Below are positions 23,454 through 34,653 of a stretch of DNA of 64,000 bases, in pieces. Within the stretch, counting starts at the first letter, position 1. Each line of letters opens with the position of its first letter. The stretch covers positions 32,092,180 to 32,156,179 of the forward strand of contig CM046858.1 of NCBI GenBank assembly GCA_025617745.1. Reading direction: 5' to 3'. Under the pieces are notes generated by a model that was not told where the DNA came from, made no database searches, and worked only from the letters and a program-made list of their open reading frames with translations. The position numbers and the translations under genes were made by a program. The DNA comes from Heliocidaris erythrogramma (lineage: Eukaryota; Echinodermata; Echinoidea; Camarodonta; Echinometridae).

Positions 23454-25665
23454 AGGTGACCGAATTCTTATAGCCCCTCCGGGGAGCGAAGCGCAAAGAT
23501 CTATGAAGAATCCGTCTCGCACGACGGAGAGAACAAACGCGTCCCCGGAGATGGCCTCCCAAGCGGGGAGAAACGCGTGAAGACGGCCACCTACCACATT
23601 CGGTTGAACAAGCGCTCGGGTGAAACTGCTTAGTCATATCCGAGATCTGCTTACGCGCATCGATCTCTCTCTGAAAAACCGTAGCGAATTTACCACCAAA
23701 AAGCGAAGGACCCCGAGACGGAACATCTCGGAGAAGTTGAGCAATGCCCGACTCTCTAACACCCAGTGCCGAGAGAGCCGAGGTCCTGCGACGGAACGTA
23801 ACCGAAGCAGCTGCGGTGGAAAGCTGCGACCACTGCAGACAAAAAAGAGTATGCAACAGGTCGTCAATAATCAGCTTGTCACCATCGGTAACATTCAACT
23901 CCTCCGCCCTGGACCTAAGGTCGGAGAGAAACCTTGAAACGCCGACAAACGCATCCCCGACCTAACCTGGTTTTCAATATTAGACCAGATCTTATCCTCC
24001 GCCTTGAAAGCGGCGGAGGTAAGCGGATTAGTCGCCCGTAAGCGACGACCAACCTCCAAAATCTCAGGAGACAGAGTCTTAGCCTTAAAAAAGCTGTCTT
24101 GGTCCTGAGAACAAAAGGCAAAGGCCTTACCCTTGACCGCATTAGAGCGCTTAATCAACAGCGCGGCCTCAATGGGGTCATACTCCAGCTTGAAAACCTC
24201 CTCAAGAGCGATACCCTCAGAGGAATCCTGCTGCTTAAATTTCCAACACGAAGTCGAACCCTGCGCGCGGGTTGACTGAAATTCAGGGAGATATTTGGAC
24301 AACAAAGCAATCACTTCTACCCCGCGAAGAGCGAGCGATTTAGACTCCGCCTGCCCAAGCGATTCGGGAACCGAAGCTTGAGAAGCCACATCCGAATCTG
24401 GTTCCACCCGAGTGGAATGAGACAAAGGAGCACTAACAAAGGCCTCCGCAGGCAGAGCCCCGCATGGTTCAACAAAAGTCTCCTCGCCCGGCGGAGCCCC
24501 AAGGGCCGCGGGAATAGGAGGCACATGCGAATCCGACTCAGAGAAAGAGGAATCAATCACAAAAGGCTGATTAGACTCAAGGCGAGATCCCTGAATAGGG
24601 ACAGAAGTCAGGGTTGAAGTAGCCGGTACAAAGGACCAACCCTGATTCTGAGCAAAAGCCCGCATCATACTGAACATGTCAGCTTGAGAGGAGCTAGCTG
24701 GGTTAGCCAGGCCAGACGGGCAAGAGGCCGGCAAAGCCTTGCCACTTTTTGCCTTCTTCTTGGCCTTTTTCTTGGCTGGCTCGACAAAAGTCGTAGCCGA
24801 AACCCTTTTCTTAGAACGCTTAATCGGATTCGTTCGGGTCCCCGAAGCCTCTTCGGAAACACAAACCGATCCCTCCGCGGAGGGGCGTTCACTTCCCATA
24901 AAGGGATTGGAGCGCTCATGGCGTAAGCCTAGAGAATCGCCCAAATCACCCATATTGGCTAAGCAAGAAGATGCAGTAGCCTTGGGTTGGGAGCTAAAAG
25001 CTCCCAGTGCGTGGGCAGACCGAGATGACTCGGTATGTGCCCGATGACTACTAAAGGCGTGTGAACCCGCTATTGTACCGCTCGAAAGCAGCAATAGGGG
25101 AGCACTAGTAGTCACGCACTCGGGTGAAAACACCTGTTGCTCCGAAGAGCGTCCATAATTGTTAGCTCGAGCATTCCCATTAGCTGGCAATGTAGACAGC
25201 CCAGGAAGTACTCGTTCCCCCATATGGCGTTTGCCGGGGGCTAGGGTTTGAGAACCCAGACCAACATGGACTAAGCCCGTGGGCTGCCCTGCAGTAGTGG
25301 GGCGCGTCTCCCCTAACGGATCAGAGCGAGTGAACGCTACCGTACGGGAAACAACAGCCCCCCCCCTCTGGTCTCAGCGACCGGGGGATTGGATTCGAGA
25401 TATCCAAACCACTAGAATCTGACGCCACCCACCCCGAAACCACGGGCTTCGGAGTTGACAATCCCGATTCAGTTAACGCCACCCGTCCCGAAGCCGCAAG
25501 CTCCGAGACTGGCAAACTCTGCAAGGAAACACCACTAGGCAACTTACCCTTAGCCCTCCTCCCTCCCCCGAGTACTGCAGTACTGGAAGGCCGAGTCGTC
25601 TTGCTAGACGACTCTTCGGAAGAAGCAGGTCTCCTTGACCTAGCTGCTTCTTCTTCCGAATCCAT
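23454..25665 (-). pseudogene. DIRS gag-like ORF region (copy 1)
   Basis: The minus-strand start codon at 25665 opens a Ser/Glu-rich N terminus (MDSEEEAARSRRPASSEESS). A frame break inside a C-run near 25360 moves the coding frame into the 442-codon open frame at 25223-23895, which has Ser/Pro-rich low complexity, a Lys-rich stretch (KRSKKRVSATTFVEPAKKK) and a C-terminal ILEVGRRLRATNPLTSAAFK part. The reading then continues in a different frame through 23898-23305 towards reverse transcriptase. Gag proteins of DIRS elements are poorly conserved; the call rests on position. It would form the nucleoprotein particle. Confidence 0.65.
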
Positions 25666-26087
25666 ACCACTGCAATAAAACAGACAATAAAGTATACTTT
25701 TTCAAATTAAGAAATACTTCAACTGAATGCAGAAAATAAGGGTAAAATTATTTGGGAGATACGCACTAAAGAAATTTTCACAGCCTAAAAACCGTAAGAA
25801 TAAACGCCGAACCCGAAGGCTCGGTGACAAACGGAAACACCCGCAAACACGGAAATATCTACGTGGGGCTGACCGTGAAAGAGAAAAATAAATGCCAAGA
25901 AAGGGAATCAAAAAATCCCTTGCAATCGGCAAGAGTGACTAATAAAACACAAAGTACTATAATCTAAACGAATATAGGTACCTAAAAGTGCTTTAACTAT
26001 GTGAAAAAGCGCACCAAAAAGATACTATACGACCTGATTTCAGGAGCGCTGTGACTATACGTCCTAACTCGTCGGGGGCGAGCAAGA

Positions 26088-26235
26088 AAGAGGAAGATGG
26101 CCGTAGCGTATTGACGCGCGTGAGTGGCGAAGGGGACAATAGGATTACGGGGGGTGCGCACAATATTGTGACTCATGTGTGATAATTCTCGAAGGGGTCC
26201 CGTAGTCAAGACTACAGGCATAATAGGTAGGTATA
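26088..26235 (-). repeat. DIRS copy 1 right inverted terminal repeat
   Basis: Reverse complement of 20337-20483. The right-end-specific sequence 26236-26254 (TATATATGATTTATTGCAG then TAAA) differs from the left-end extension, which is why the internal complementary region has two distinct halves. Confidence 0.93.
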
Positions 26236-26282
26236 TATGATTTATTGCAGTAAATTCTATGTTGTATTAAGGGAGGGTCAGA

Positions 26283-26665
26283 ATGTCACTCACAAATGCT
26301 GAGAGACAACAGCGCTTCAAAGCCAAACTACAAGCTTCGGGAAGTTATGACGAATTTAAAGAGAAACATAACTTGAAACTGCTAAATCCTCTTGATGAAA
26401 GTACCATGACCACATCATCATCAACCATGAGCCATGACACTGTCCATGTGGGCAAGTGGTATGCTGTTGACTATGAAGGGGTCCTTTACCCAGGGGAAGT
26501 AAATTGCAGTGGGAAATCTGGGCGACTACCAAGTCTCAGTCATGGAACGAGATGGAAAACACTGGAAGTGGCCGAATCCTAAAGACATTTTCTACCCAAA
26601 GAAAAGCTTGATCGTCAAATTAAATAAACCAGATGTAGCTAACATTTCAAGTTTTCTGTTCAGTT
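26283..26665 (+). pseudogene. Broken ORF starting MSLTNAERQQRF, transposon-associated
   Basis: An ATG at 26283 opens MSLTNAERQQRFKAKLQA, a basic start often seen in repetitive proteins of marine invertebrates. The frame then reaches GKWYAVDYEGVLYPGEV, breaks at about 26505, and resumes with GDYQVSVMERDGKHWKWP and IFYPKKSLIVKLNKP. N- and C-terminal modules are thus kept but separated by a frameshift and probably by an internal deletion. It lies 26 bp past the DIRS end and inside the element bounded at 19021 and 28033, so it may be that element's gene. Function is unknown. Confidence 0.5.
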
Positions 26666-26729
26666 TTACGCCTTTCTCAGACTTTTCATCAATGATGATG
26701 AATAAAACTGTATCTTTGGTTATATGAGT

Positions 26730-27615
26730 CTACATGATTATTGAATATGGCCAAATGTTTAAATACCAATAGGAACTTTTACCATTTTGGTACTACATTG
26801 TACATTGCTTTCATGTAGAATTATAAGTTAGAAGAATAAATGATTAATCTGAATGAGATTTACAAATGGATAAAAACATGGCAAATGAATGCACAAATCT
26901 GCATTTGATTTTAGTTTGGTAAAGGTGGCACTTTCTGTTTTCACGAATTGCTTTTGAAGGGGGGCTGTAATAATTTCTTTCGCCCAGTAACGCAATAGAG
27001 AAAATGTTTTGGTCAGAATTATTATCTTTGTACCACATAATTTTGTTACCTTGATCTTTGTGGCAAGTAGTTATGATCAGATAAATTGCTTGACATTGCT
27101 TACAATAACTCATTCATGGTGTTGGAAGAGAAACATATAGTCTTTTAAGTTCATGTGTTAGGTTGGGTCAGATTACACATAGAGTTGAGTCTACTATTTT
27201 TTTAAATATTTATTTTGCCAGTTGTAATATATGTTACTTCATGATTATTAAAATCTTTTAAGGACTGACTAGTGTTAAAATGTAAGTGTCTCCTGAGTGA
27301 TTCACAGAAACTTGAAAGCAATTTAATTTTAAAGAGAATGGAAGGAGAATATTTTTCACTCTGCACCACTTACAAAATGCATGTACTATAACTAAAATTG
27401 ACATCATATACATGTATGTGTGGTAATTTTGCTTGAATGTTGATGATTAGCCATATAAAATGGGTTATAACACTTGAGAATATTGTCAAATATATGTAAA
27501 AGGTTAACAAAACTGTTCCATTTTATGCCTAAATAATTTACACAGTTAAATACATCAAAATATACAGTTTCAAGCTAATTTTCATGGTCAGGAGCATGGC
27601 AATGATTATATGTTA
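26730..27615. other. Non-coding interior of the outer transposon
   Basis: AT-rich sequence with no recognisable coding similarity. It is assigned to the outer element only because it lies between its motif-bearing flanks. Confidence 0.4.
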
Positions 27616-28045
27616 AATATGTAACGTGAGTAACGTGTAACGTGAGTAACGCTAATTTTGGTAAATTTCTCAAACATATGTAATGTTTCTAAAATTCTGA
27701 GCATCTACATTGGTGAACCTCTATGTCAGTTATAAAAATCATATACCCACTGCTTTTAATTCCACCCAGTATGAGGACACTTTTTGAATAAAGACATGTG
27801 CTTGAATTATGTGGTCCAAAAATGTAACGTGAGTAACGAAAGTTTGCTTGTCTATATTTTCTGGGTAGATTTGTTGAATTGAATTCTAATAACATACCAA
27901 GGTGTATTAAGAAATCATACACCTTGTACAGAAAAGAGAGATTGTCAAACCCCACAGTAAAAAAATATGGCAATTACAATATGCCAAGGTGCCTAAAATG
28001 TGTAACGCGAGTAACGTGGAATTGCCCATATGCATGATATAGGGT

Positions 28046-28195
28046 AATAATATTGAATGGCTTTTCTTTCGTGAGACACAAGGGTATATCGCACTCGCTT
28101 TGAAAATATTTCACTCGTCGTGCCGTCTCGTGAAATTGCTCATAGCTCGTGCGATATATCCTTGTATCCCACTCAAGGCCATTCAATATTATATA
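28046..28195. mobile_element. Hairpin element, family ATATTGAATGGC
   Basis: Terminal arms TAATATTGAATGGC and GCCATTCAATATTA enclose further complementary arms (ACAAGGGTATATCGCAC against GTGCGATATATCCTTGT). The same ends bound a hairpin with a different interior at 52788-52936. Flanks in both cases are AGGGTA on the left and ATATAAATAT on the right. Non-coding. Confidence 0.7.
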
Positions 28196-28199
28196 AATA

Positions 28200-29080
28200 T
28201 AGTTTACCAGGGCCCTCCTGCATAAAAAAATATTGCGATTAAACAAACGCAAATCCCAAATACTTGATCCTGTTTGCTTGAAAATGAAGCTGCGTTTAAT
28301 TTTTTGAGTTGCGATTAAACACAACATTTAAAATTAAAAATTGTGAATATTATGATTTTCATCATTTTCCTTTTACCTATCTTCTTACATAATTGTAAAA
28401 AGGTTAGTCTTGGCATCAATGGTATGAAAGAGGAAAGCAAAAATATCACAGATAGCCAATAGAAATACATGCACATGTTTATGATTGACCTAATAACTGT
28501 AAATGAAAGTGGAGTTCTGGGAAAGGTGAGAAATAATTTCTGAGCTTTCTCATTCCTTTTGTATCAGTTTAGAAGAACATCATAGTAGAAATGTCCCCTG
28601 AAAATGATTTCTCTTCAATTGCCCTTATATCAAAAATATGAGGAAAACTAGCTGAAGTGTTCGGACCGAACATTCATGCCACATCCTGTGTGCAGTCCCA
28701 TATACCCATTTCCATTTCGATGTGCGGTGCATGTACTTTTGAGGGAGTTTTGGTTGATTTCTTATCATTTGGATGATTCCAAAACCTCACAGTATACATC
28801 AGTCCTTATTTAGACATGATCAACCTTTCTCAATTGCTTCCAGACAGTTTCTTTCACAATGTAATCGCATGACCAGAACTCAACTTTACTTGATCTTCAA
28901 GCAACATACAGTGTATCTGTAAATGTACTTCATGACCACTTGTTCTTCTTTTTAGTAACAAAAGTCACGTTATCCACCTCTGGATATTGCTATCAAACAA
29001 ATAACATCAGTTATGTAAATCAATGCATTTCTCTTATCTTTAATTTGATTTCTTCAATTCTAATGCACAATGGACATGGT
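28200..29080. other. Sequence without a recognised gene
   Basis: Between the hairpin and the first exon found on the minus strand. It may be intron or 3' sequence of the minus-strand gene. No splice-bounded coding segment was recognised here. Confidence 0.4.
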
Positions 29081-29088
29081 ATACTTAC

Positions 29089-29178
29089 AGGTTCACATTC
29101 TTCATCTGAACTGATATCCTCTTCATCTGAACTGATATCCTCTTCATCACAAGATGACATACTGTATTCATCTGCACA
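29089..29178 (-). CDS. Exon of unidentified minus-strand gene (acidic, SDEEDIS repeats)
   Basis: On the minus strand an acceptor (tail TGTGGTATGCAG) precedes 90 bp of open frame with a repeated DEEDISSDEEDISSDEE stretch, followed by the strong donor GTAAGTAT just below 29089. Exactly 30 codons, phase 0 at both ends. It accepts phase 0 from the exon at 30250-30485. The internal ATCAGTTCAGATGAAGAGG repeat shows a small in-frame duplication. The coding continues downstream beyond what I can identify. Acidic Ser/Asp/Glu runs of this type are common in nuclear proteins, but no family is recognised. Confidence 0.7.
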
Positions 29179-29499
29179 CTGCATACCACAAACAATGAGA
29201 AACAATCAGAAGAAGAAAAGATATGATAATCACTCATCTACATGTATTTACATGCACATGTTTCCCAGCATTTCATGAAAACAAATTCCTTGATTTTCCC
29301 TTACTTTATCCTATAAATGGAGTTTCAAAATTCCAGGATCATTAAAGGAGACATTTTTACACAATGAAAAGCCATCACAGCTAATTATCCTGAGAATATG
29401 CTGTTTTGGACCTGCAACAAAATATACAGTAAGAGATTGACTAATTTCTTTTTGTACATCAGTACCAAATAAGGCACAACTTACAATCATAAACCAGTC

Positions 29500-29975
29500 T
29501 AATAACTTCTGATGAAAACTAGAATATCACTGAAGGTGATCAATACCCCCGCCCCAATGTGTGTGCCAAATTTCCAAAAATGAGGAAGTGGTTTTATCTG
29601 CAATATTTTCCTGTTTTAATGCCATATGTCATGGCCACACATTGAAAAAATATGTCTTGCACATCTTTACCACAAGAACAATGTGTGTGCCTAATTTCAT
29701 GAGCATTGCTTGAAAAAGTGAGGAATTTGTTTGATCCGCAATAGTTTCCTAATTTATTGCCATAATATGTTATTACCATGGCAACAAAGTTTCCGACACA
29801 TTCCAAAAATATGTCTTGCATATCTTCACCTCACGACCAATGTGTGTGGCGAATTTCACAAGCATTGCTCGAAAAATGAGGAAGTAGTCCGATGCGCAAG
29901 ATTTTCAACGGAACGACCGACCGTACGCTTGATTCCTATGTATCCCCTTCAAAGTTTGTTTGGCGAGGGTATAAT
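29500..29975. repeat. Interspersed repeat with about 110-130-bp internal units
   Basis: Three related units contain CAATGTGTGTG, a CAAATTTC or CTAATTTC block, a GAGGAA block and AATATGTCTTGCA. The last ends in GGAACGACCGACCGTACG and TTTGGCGAGGGTATAATTA. Degenerate and non-coding, in an intron or flank of the minus-strand gene. Confidence 0.65.
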
Positions 29976-30249
29976 TATGCTCTTGCTTGGCTAATTTTCA
30001 CAACTGGGAGCATAACACCAATAACAAGAAGTACGGTAGCATGTACTTTCTTACAGAATGACAAATGTTGCTCATGATAGCGAGGGTCTTGCATTCAAGA
30101 GATAGTGAGAGCAGTATTCCATGAAAGGCATTCATCATCATCTTGCAAGAAGTAGATAGCCTTATATAATTTCATATCAGAAAGATACCCAAATACATGT
30201 AGTCCAATTAAGTACAATATAAAATGAAACATATGTAGCATTAACTTAC

Positions 30250-30485
30250 ACTAAATAGATCCATGACCACCAAAGACTCTACTGTAGTCTTATCTGGTAA
30301 TGACTCCACGATGATAGGAACTTGGAAGGGTTCAAGGGTCATCATGAAATCATTCACCGCTTGCTTCAATACAGATAGCTCCCTCACTGTCCAACCAGGG
30401 AACGACTCTGGGATGTTACCTTTCATGAGAGCATGCTGCCACATCTTCAGTTCATGCTTACGTGTGTATGCTCGTGTTGTTAACC
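30250..30485 (-). CDS. Exon of unidentified minus-strand gene (LTTRAYTRKHELKMW)
   Basis: Acceptor TTGCACTTGAAG precedes 30485 and donor GTAAGT follows 30250. The 236-bp exon completes a codon begun by the exon at 34533-34653 (phase 1) and ends in phase 0, matching the exon at 29178. It encodes LTTRAYTRKHELKMWQHAL, then FPGWTVRELSVLKQAV, then PFQVPIIVESLPDK and ESLVVMDLFS. The sequence is ordered rather than low-complexity and looks like a folded helical domain. No family was recognised with confidence; the Trp-Thr...Leu-Lys pattern is only faintly Myb-like. This is the most diagnostic exon for a homology search. Confidence 0.78.
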
Positions 30486-30714
30486 CTTCAAGTGCAATAT
30501 AATACAACCAGAATTAACTTCTATATAGATACAAACACTAAGACAAGATGTGGAACTGTAAGATCACAGAATCTGTCATATTTGACATCTTATAAAATAT
30601 ATTATTCACATCTACATGTACAATGTATTCACACCTATTCTCTTTCTATTATTTGTATATAAATATTTCACATTAACATTATTTTATCACCAAATTATAA
30701 CCAATACAAAACGT

Positions 30715-31135
30715 AATTACCCACGCCGATAAAATCGGTAGGGTTATGTAAAGGGCTCCGTATGTTTGTTTGTTTGTGTACAAGATAACTAGAGAACGGA
30801 TTTGCACCAAATTTTCAGGGAATGTTCGGATAGTGACAGGAAAGAATCAATTAGATTTTGGCGATGATTGGTTGACCCCTGCGAATTCTGTGTGACCTTG
30901 AAGTTTTGACCCCATAGTAAAGTATAGGAGCTTCAGTTCGGATAGTGACAAGAAAGAATCGATTAGGGAAAGAATCGATTAGGGAAAGAATGGATTAGAT
31001 TTTGGTGATGATTGGTTGAAGCCTGCAAATTCTGTGTAACCTTGTAGTTTTGACCCCATAGTTAGTATAGTATTGCAACTACTCTATAGCACCGCTAAAG
31101 CGTGAGTCTGCCGCCTTTGACGGCCTTTCTAGTTT
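30715..31135. repeat. Degenerate interspersed repeat
   Basis: From ACCCACGCCGATAAAATCGG through AACGGATTTGCACCAAATTT to CCGCCTTTGACGGCCTTTCT. It contains a short internal triplication of GGAAAGAAT near 30950-30990. It resembles the generic tandem-array text seen at 15 kb in style (GACCTTG, TTTTGACCCC), but is not the same sequence. Confidence 0.55.
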
Positions 31136-31235
31136 AACATGTACCGGTACAATGACATGCATGTAGTTATCATCTTAAATATTCCAATTGAATTTGAAAA
31201 TGCCTCTCAGGGGAAAATTCTAGTTACGCTCTCTA

Positions 31236-31931
31236 AGACCGCGTTTACACAGAGTGAACTCGAGTTCAAATTCGACAGCGAATTCAATTGCGACCTTGGA
31301 TTAGCATAAATTATTTTTCGGTGGGCTGTTTACACCAAGCGTTGGACGAACTCGAATTCAGAAGGAAAGTGAATTCGACTTGATTACGCCCTCGGTGGTG
31401 GGAATATCGTGATAATCAATTTCCGGGTTAAATTTGTGAAAACCCCGCGAGTGAGTTCAAAATGGCAGTAGCGAGTATTGTAAGCGCAGCCATTTCGATC
31501 TGGTTTTGTATGATTTTACGTCGGAATTACAAAATTATGAACGAATATTTGCAGATATGATGAGCGCGGGGTGGATTGAATCAAGCCAGTTCGGTGAATG
31601 TGTCGTTGTTCATTGTGGTTCACTTGTTGAATGACGCTTGTTTTACTGACGCGACGCTTAGCGTTGCTTAGCAATACCGGAAGTGACGTATGACGGGGTC
31701 ACTGGCTGGATATTTGCTAGTCGACTTTCAATTACGTGTCCGTTCACACAGCAAATAGCGAATTTAAATTCGATAAAAGTCGAGTTTGAATTCGATAAAT
31801 GTTGCTCTGGGTCGTCATTCGAATTCGAGTTTTGAACTCGAGTTCTAATTGCGACTACCCTGTTTACACACAAATGAACTCGAGTTCAAATTCGACTAAA
31901 GTCGACTTCAGTCTCTGTGTAAACGGGGTCT
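31236..31931. mobile_element. MITE with subterminal GAATTCGA motifs
   Basis: Left end AGACCGCGTTTACACAGAG is mirrored by CTCTGTGTAAACGGGGTCT at the right end. Next to each end lies GAACTCGAGTTCAAATTCGA in the same orientation, and ATTCGA/TCGAATTC words are scattered throughout. About 700 bp, CpG-richer than its flanks, with no coding capacity. Target duplication is not clear (possibly TA or TAA). Confidence 0.7.
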
Positions 31932-32641
31932 ATAACAAAGATTTGCTATGCTGAATTTGTCATTCATCACATAAAGTTTTAATCCATCACATAAAGTTTT
32001 AATCTAACACAAAACATGAAACCTTATAAAAATACTTTGGTATCATAGGACTGACCTCTGACATAAACCAGGTTGTTGGGATTGTGTGGTTGGTGTCTTA
32101 ATGTCTGAGCTCTTACATTTGTATCTCTAACAGACACCAGGCATGGCATCATCCAAAGTCTATAGCTTTTTACCACTCTCTATACTCTATAGATACATGT
32201 ATGTGATGACCTGACTTTGACCTTTGCCTGCATAAGGGTCATAAGGTTCATCTTTATTGTCCATGCAGACCAATGGAAATTCATATGACTCTAATTACAT
32301 GTATGCCATTTTAATTTTCACAGTTGTGTCAAAAGCGACTCTACACTGAATACTACCGACTCTCGCCACATCCAAAGTCATGCTTTTTTAATATTCAACG
32401 CTGACATTTTATAAATCATATCTGCTTTTTTGAATTTGTCTCAGTGATATGGTTACTGGGTCATGCCTTATCCCAATGCATTCTGATTTTTCCTGGCATA
32501 GAATATTGTGATATTAGGTATTGCATACCATTCATAATATTGACAATCCACTTCCGTTGTCAGGTCATTCCACACTCAACTCTCCTCTCAAAGGGGGTCA
32601 ATAATTCCAGACCGAATGTAGAGCAAATTGATGCTGATACA

Positions 32642-34135
32642 CAGTGCTGGTCAAAAGTTTTGATACACCCTGGATTTTGTGACGATTTTTACAATCAGTT
32701 TTTATTTCCCTTAGAATGACCTTCTCTAGGCTCTCAAAAACAATTTTACGTTTCAATACTATATAAAGATAATCTACTTATAATTAGTTCATACTTACAA
32801 GTGTATTTTTCTTTCTCCGTTTTGATTAAAGAATTCAAACTTGCAAAACGCAGCCAAATGACATGTGCGATTTGACACACTTTTTTGTCCAAAATTGATA
32901 GAAAACGGACTCGTACATTAGAGATCCCTAAAATTTACCAAAGCTTGTTTTGGTTACAGCCTTGTAAATGAGATATATTTGCTATGTTAACATGATTACA
33001 TTCACAAGTAATTAACTTTAAATATCCATCCAGTATTCTTGCAGTAAGAGACCAAAGATGTCTCTTTGGAACGTTTTGCAACTCATGCCACATAGGTCAT
33101 TTAGGGTTCAGGGACAGAAACTAAGCTCACTTAGGCTTTTATTTCTTGTTATATTACATTATTTTTGTAACTTCTGATCCCGCATACTATGTAGCATGAA
33201 TATTCTACGTGTTATTAAAAGAATACAAAGAAGGTTCAAGGATTCCAATGGTTTGGCATGTTATGTCTCTGGACCCTAAGCCTAATCAGCTTGTCTTGAA
33301 CAGGTAACAGGGAAGCCTAAGCAACATTTGAGCTAGAATACTGAATAGGCATTTAAAATAATAATTTTTCTGAAATGCTTTAAAGGAATACATTACATTT
33401 TAATGTCAATAAATAAAACTATGGCTACTTTGGACAAATTCAATGCATACCTTGTTTTTCGTTTGATTATGAACAGAAATAAAACTAATTTAAAACTGCA
33501 TAAATTGTTATGTCATTCATTTTTCATCAGTTGTAGGTATCCAACCAAGCAGAGTTAACTCTTTCACGACAGGAATAATTTCAGGGCTAAATTGATCACA
33601 TTTTGTTCTTCAAATTGGCAACAATATTTTTCTTTTAGTTGTACGTGGTTCTAATAAGGTGTAATGGCTTTGAAAACAATATACATGGTTAGAAATGTTG
33701 TCAGAAAGTTGAAAAAATTGCCAATTTTGATAAAAATAATTTTTAACCTCTCAATGTGTTGCCAATTTAAGGATTTTAAAACTTATTCTCGTGTTTAAAA
33801 TTCCTGGCAACAAACACAGTATGGTCATGTCATAAAAGTGGACATAGTGTGTGCAGAAATGTTTGCTCTTTCTACTCATGCATCTGATATATTTTTTAGA
33901 GCTCTGAATCAAAAGTTATTGAGCCAAACCACAAAATGTGGTCAATTGTCTCAAAAGGGTTAAAGAAAATCATGTCTGAATGTTTCAGAACATATAATAT
34001 ATAAAATATGTAATGTATAACCAACCCATTTCCAAATTTGTCAGTGCCTGAACAAGCTCATTATATGGGGAATAGACATTGAAGTAGAAACCCATCTCAA
34101 AATGCAGGGTGTACCGAAACTTTTGACCAGCACTG
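32642..34135. mobile_element. Non-autonomous Tc1/mariner-like element
   Basis: Starts CAGTGCTGGTCAAAAGTTTT and ends with AAACTTTTGACCAGCACTG followed by TA; the left flank reads CA instead of TA, consistent with a mutated TA target. CAGTGCTGGxCAAAA is a typical Tc1/mariner end. The 1.49-kb interior has no transposase frame, so it is either a deletion derivative or a decayed copy. Confidence 0.8.
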
Positions 34136-34255
34136 TATGTATCCATCATATGAAATTTTGGGTCATACCAAGTACGAACTCAGCCCTCTTTGGCAGTCAA
34201 TATCAGCAACCAGAGATGTTACTAAGCTGATGGTATGTACCTAGTATTCTATCTA

Positions 34256-34431
34256 CAGAGATGCCAACCGTTCCGGAATATGCATGAGGTCAAAATTAAA
34301 ATGTGAATTACGCAACGGTTGAATGCTTGTGAGAGAAAACATGACAACAATAACCATGCTCTCCGCTATTCACTTGTCATGAAAGCCTTGAAATCCACCT
34401 CATACATATTCCGGAACAGTTGGCAACTCTG
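34256..34431. mobile_element. 176-bp MITE, TA target, TIR CAGAGATGCCAAC
   Basis: TA then CAGAGATGCCAACCGTTCCG at the left; CGGAACAGTTGGCAACTCTG then TA at the right. Terminal repeats are about 36 bp. TA duplication suggests a mariner-type mobilising transposase. Non-coding, intronic to the minus-strand gene. Confidence 0.8.
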
Positions 34432-34532
34432 TATCTATACAGATAAAGAAGCATGTGACCATTAAGAAATCGCTCGAAGATAATGCTTTTAAAATGCTTT
34501 TATTTTTACAAGAAGTGCCTTACATGTATTAC

Positions 34533-34653
34533 CTTTTACTTCAGGTGACAAAGGTCTTGACCCTGATCTTGACCTCGAACGTGACCTTGACCGTGATAAT
34601 ATTTCTTCCTCTTCACCGTCAGAGAAATCAGAAGAACTTTCAGCAGGTGCAAT
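34533..34653 (-). CDS. Exon of unidentified minus-strand gene (acidic plus SR dipeptides)
   Basis: Acceptor CTGCTCTTTTTCAG precedes 34653. The exon reads IAPAESSSDFSDGEEEEIL, then a run of Ser-Arg dipeptides (LSRSRSRSRSRSGSRPLSPE). The chosen donor is AAAAG followed by GTAATA at 34533, giving 121 bp and phase 1, which fits the acceptor phase of the exon at 30485. An alternative donor seven bases upstream (GAA followed by GTAAAAG, last base 34540) would be phase 0 and would not fit. SR repeats next to acidic stretches suggest a nuclear or RNA-associated protein; that is inference from composition only. Confidence 0.72.

Larger units (their letters stand above)
20294..26256 (-). mobile_element. 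DIRS-type retrotransposon, copy 1
   Basis: A 5.96-kb element in minus orientation. It has inverted terminal repeats (20337-20483 and 26088-26235), a 95-bp internal complementary region near the 3' end, and minus-strand ORFs in the order gag-like, reverse transcriptase/RNase H, methyltransferase-like, tyrosine recombinase. The left terminus starts GTAAAATCAG and the right terminus ends TTGCAGTAAA followed by TT. No long target duplication is seen, as expected for tyrosine-recombinase integration. Several frameshifts in gag and polymerase make it defective, but the recombinase frame is open. It lies inside an older DNA transposon. Confidence 0.92.
19021..28033. mobile_element. Probable DNA transposon interrupted by DIRS copy 1
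   Basis: GCATATGGGCAATTCCA at 19021 is matched by its perfect reverse complement at 28017-28033. Between these ends, but outside the nested DIRS, the motif GTAACGTGAGTAAC occurs at 19388, 19553, 19570, 19589, 27621, 27637 and 27823, and as GTAACGCGAGTAAC at 28002 next to the right end. Removing the DIRS leaves about 3.05 kb. The only coding trace is the broken MSLTNAERQ frame at 26283. Because the ends are flanked by palindromic ATAT, target duplication and terminal repeat cannot be separated cleanly. Superfamily is unknown. The motif distribution is the main support that both flanks belong to one element. Confidence 0.55.

Noticed and set aside
22011..24617. Plus-strand open frames inside the DIRS elements
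   Set aside because: They are shadows of minus-strand gag, polymerase and recombinase frames, kept open by codon composition.
30250..30485. Assignment of the host gene to an RNA polymerase I termination factor or another Myb-type family
   Set aside because: Only a faint Trp and Leu-Lys pattern is visible. Without a search this would be a guess, so the gene is left unnamed.
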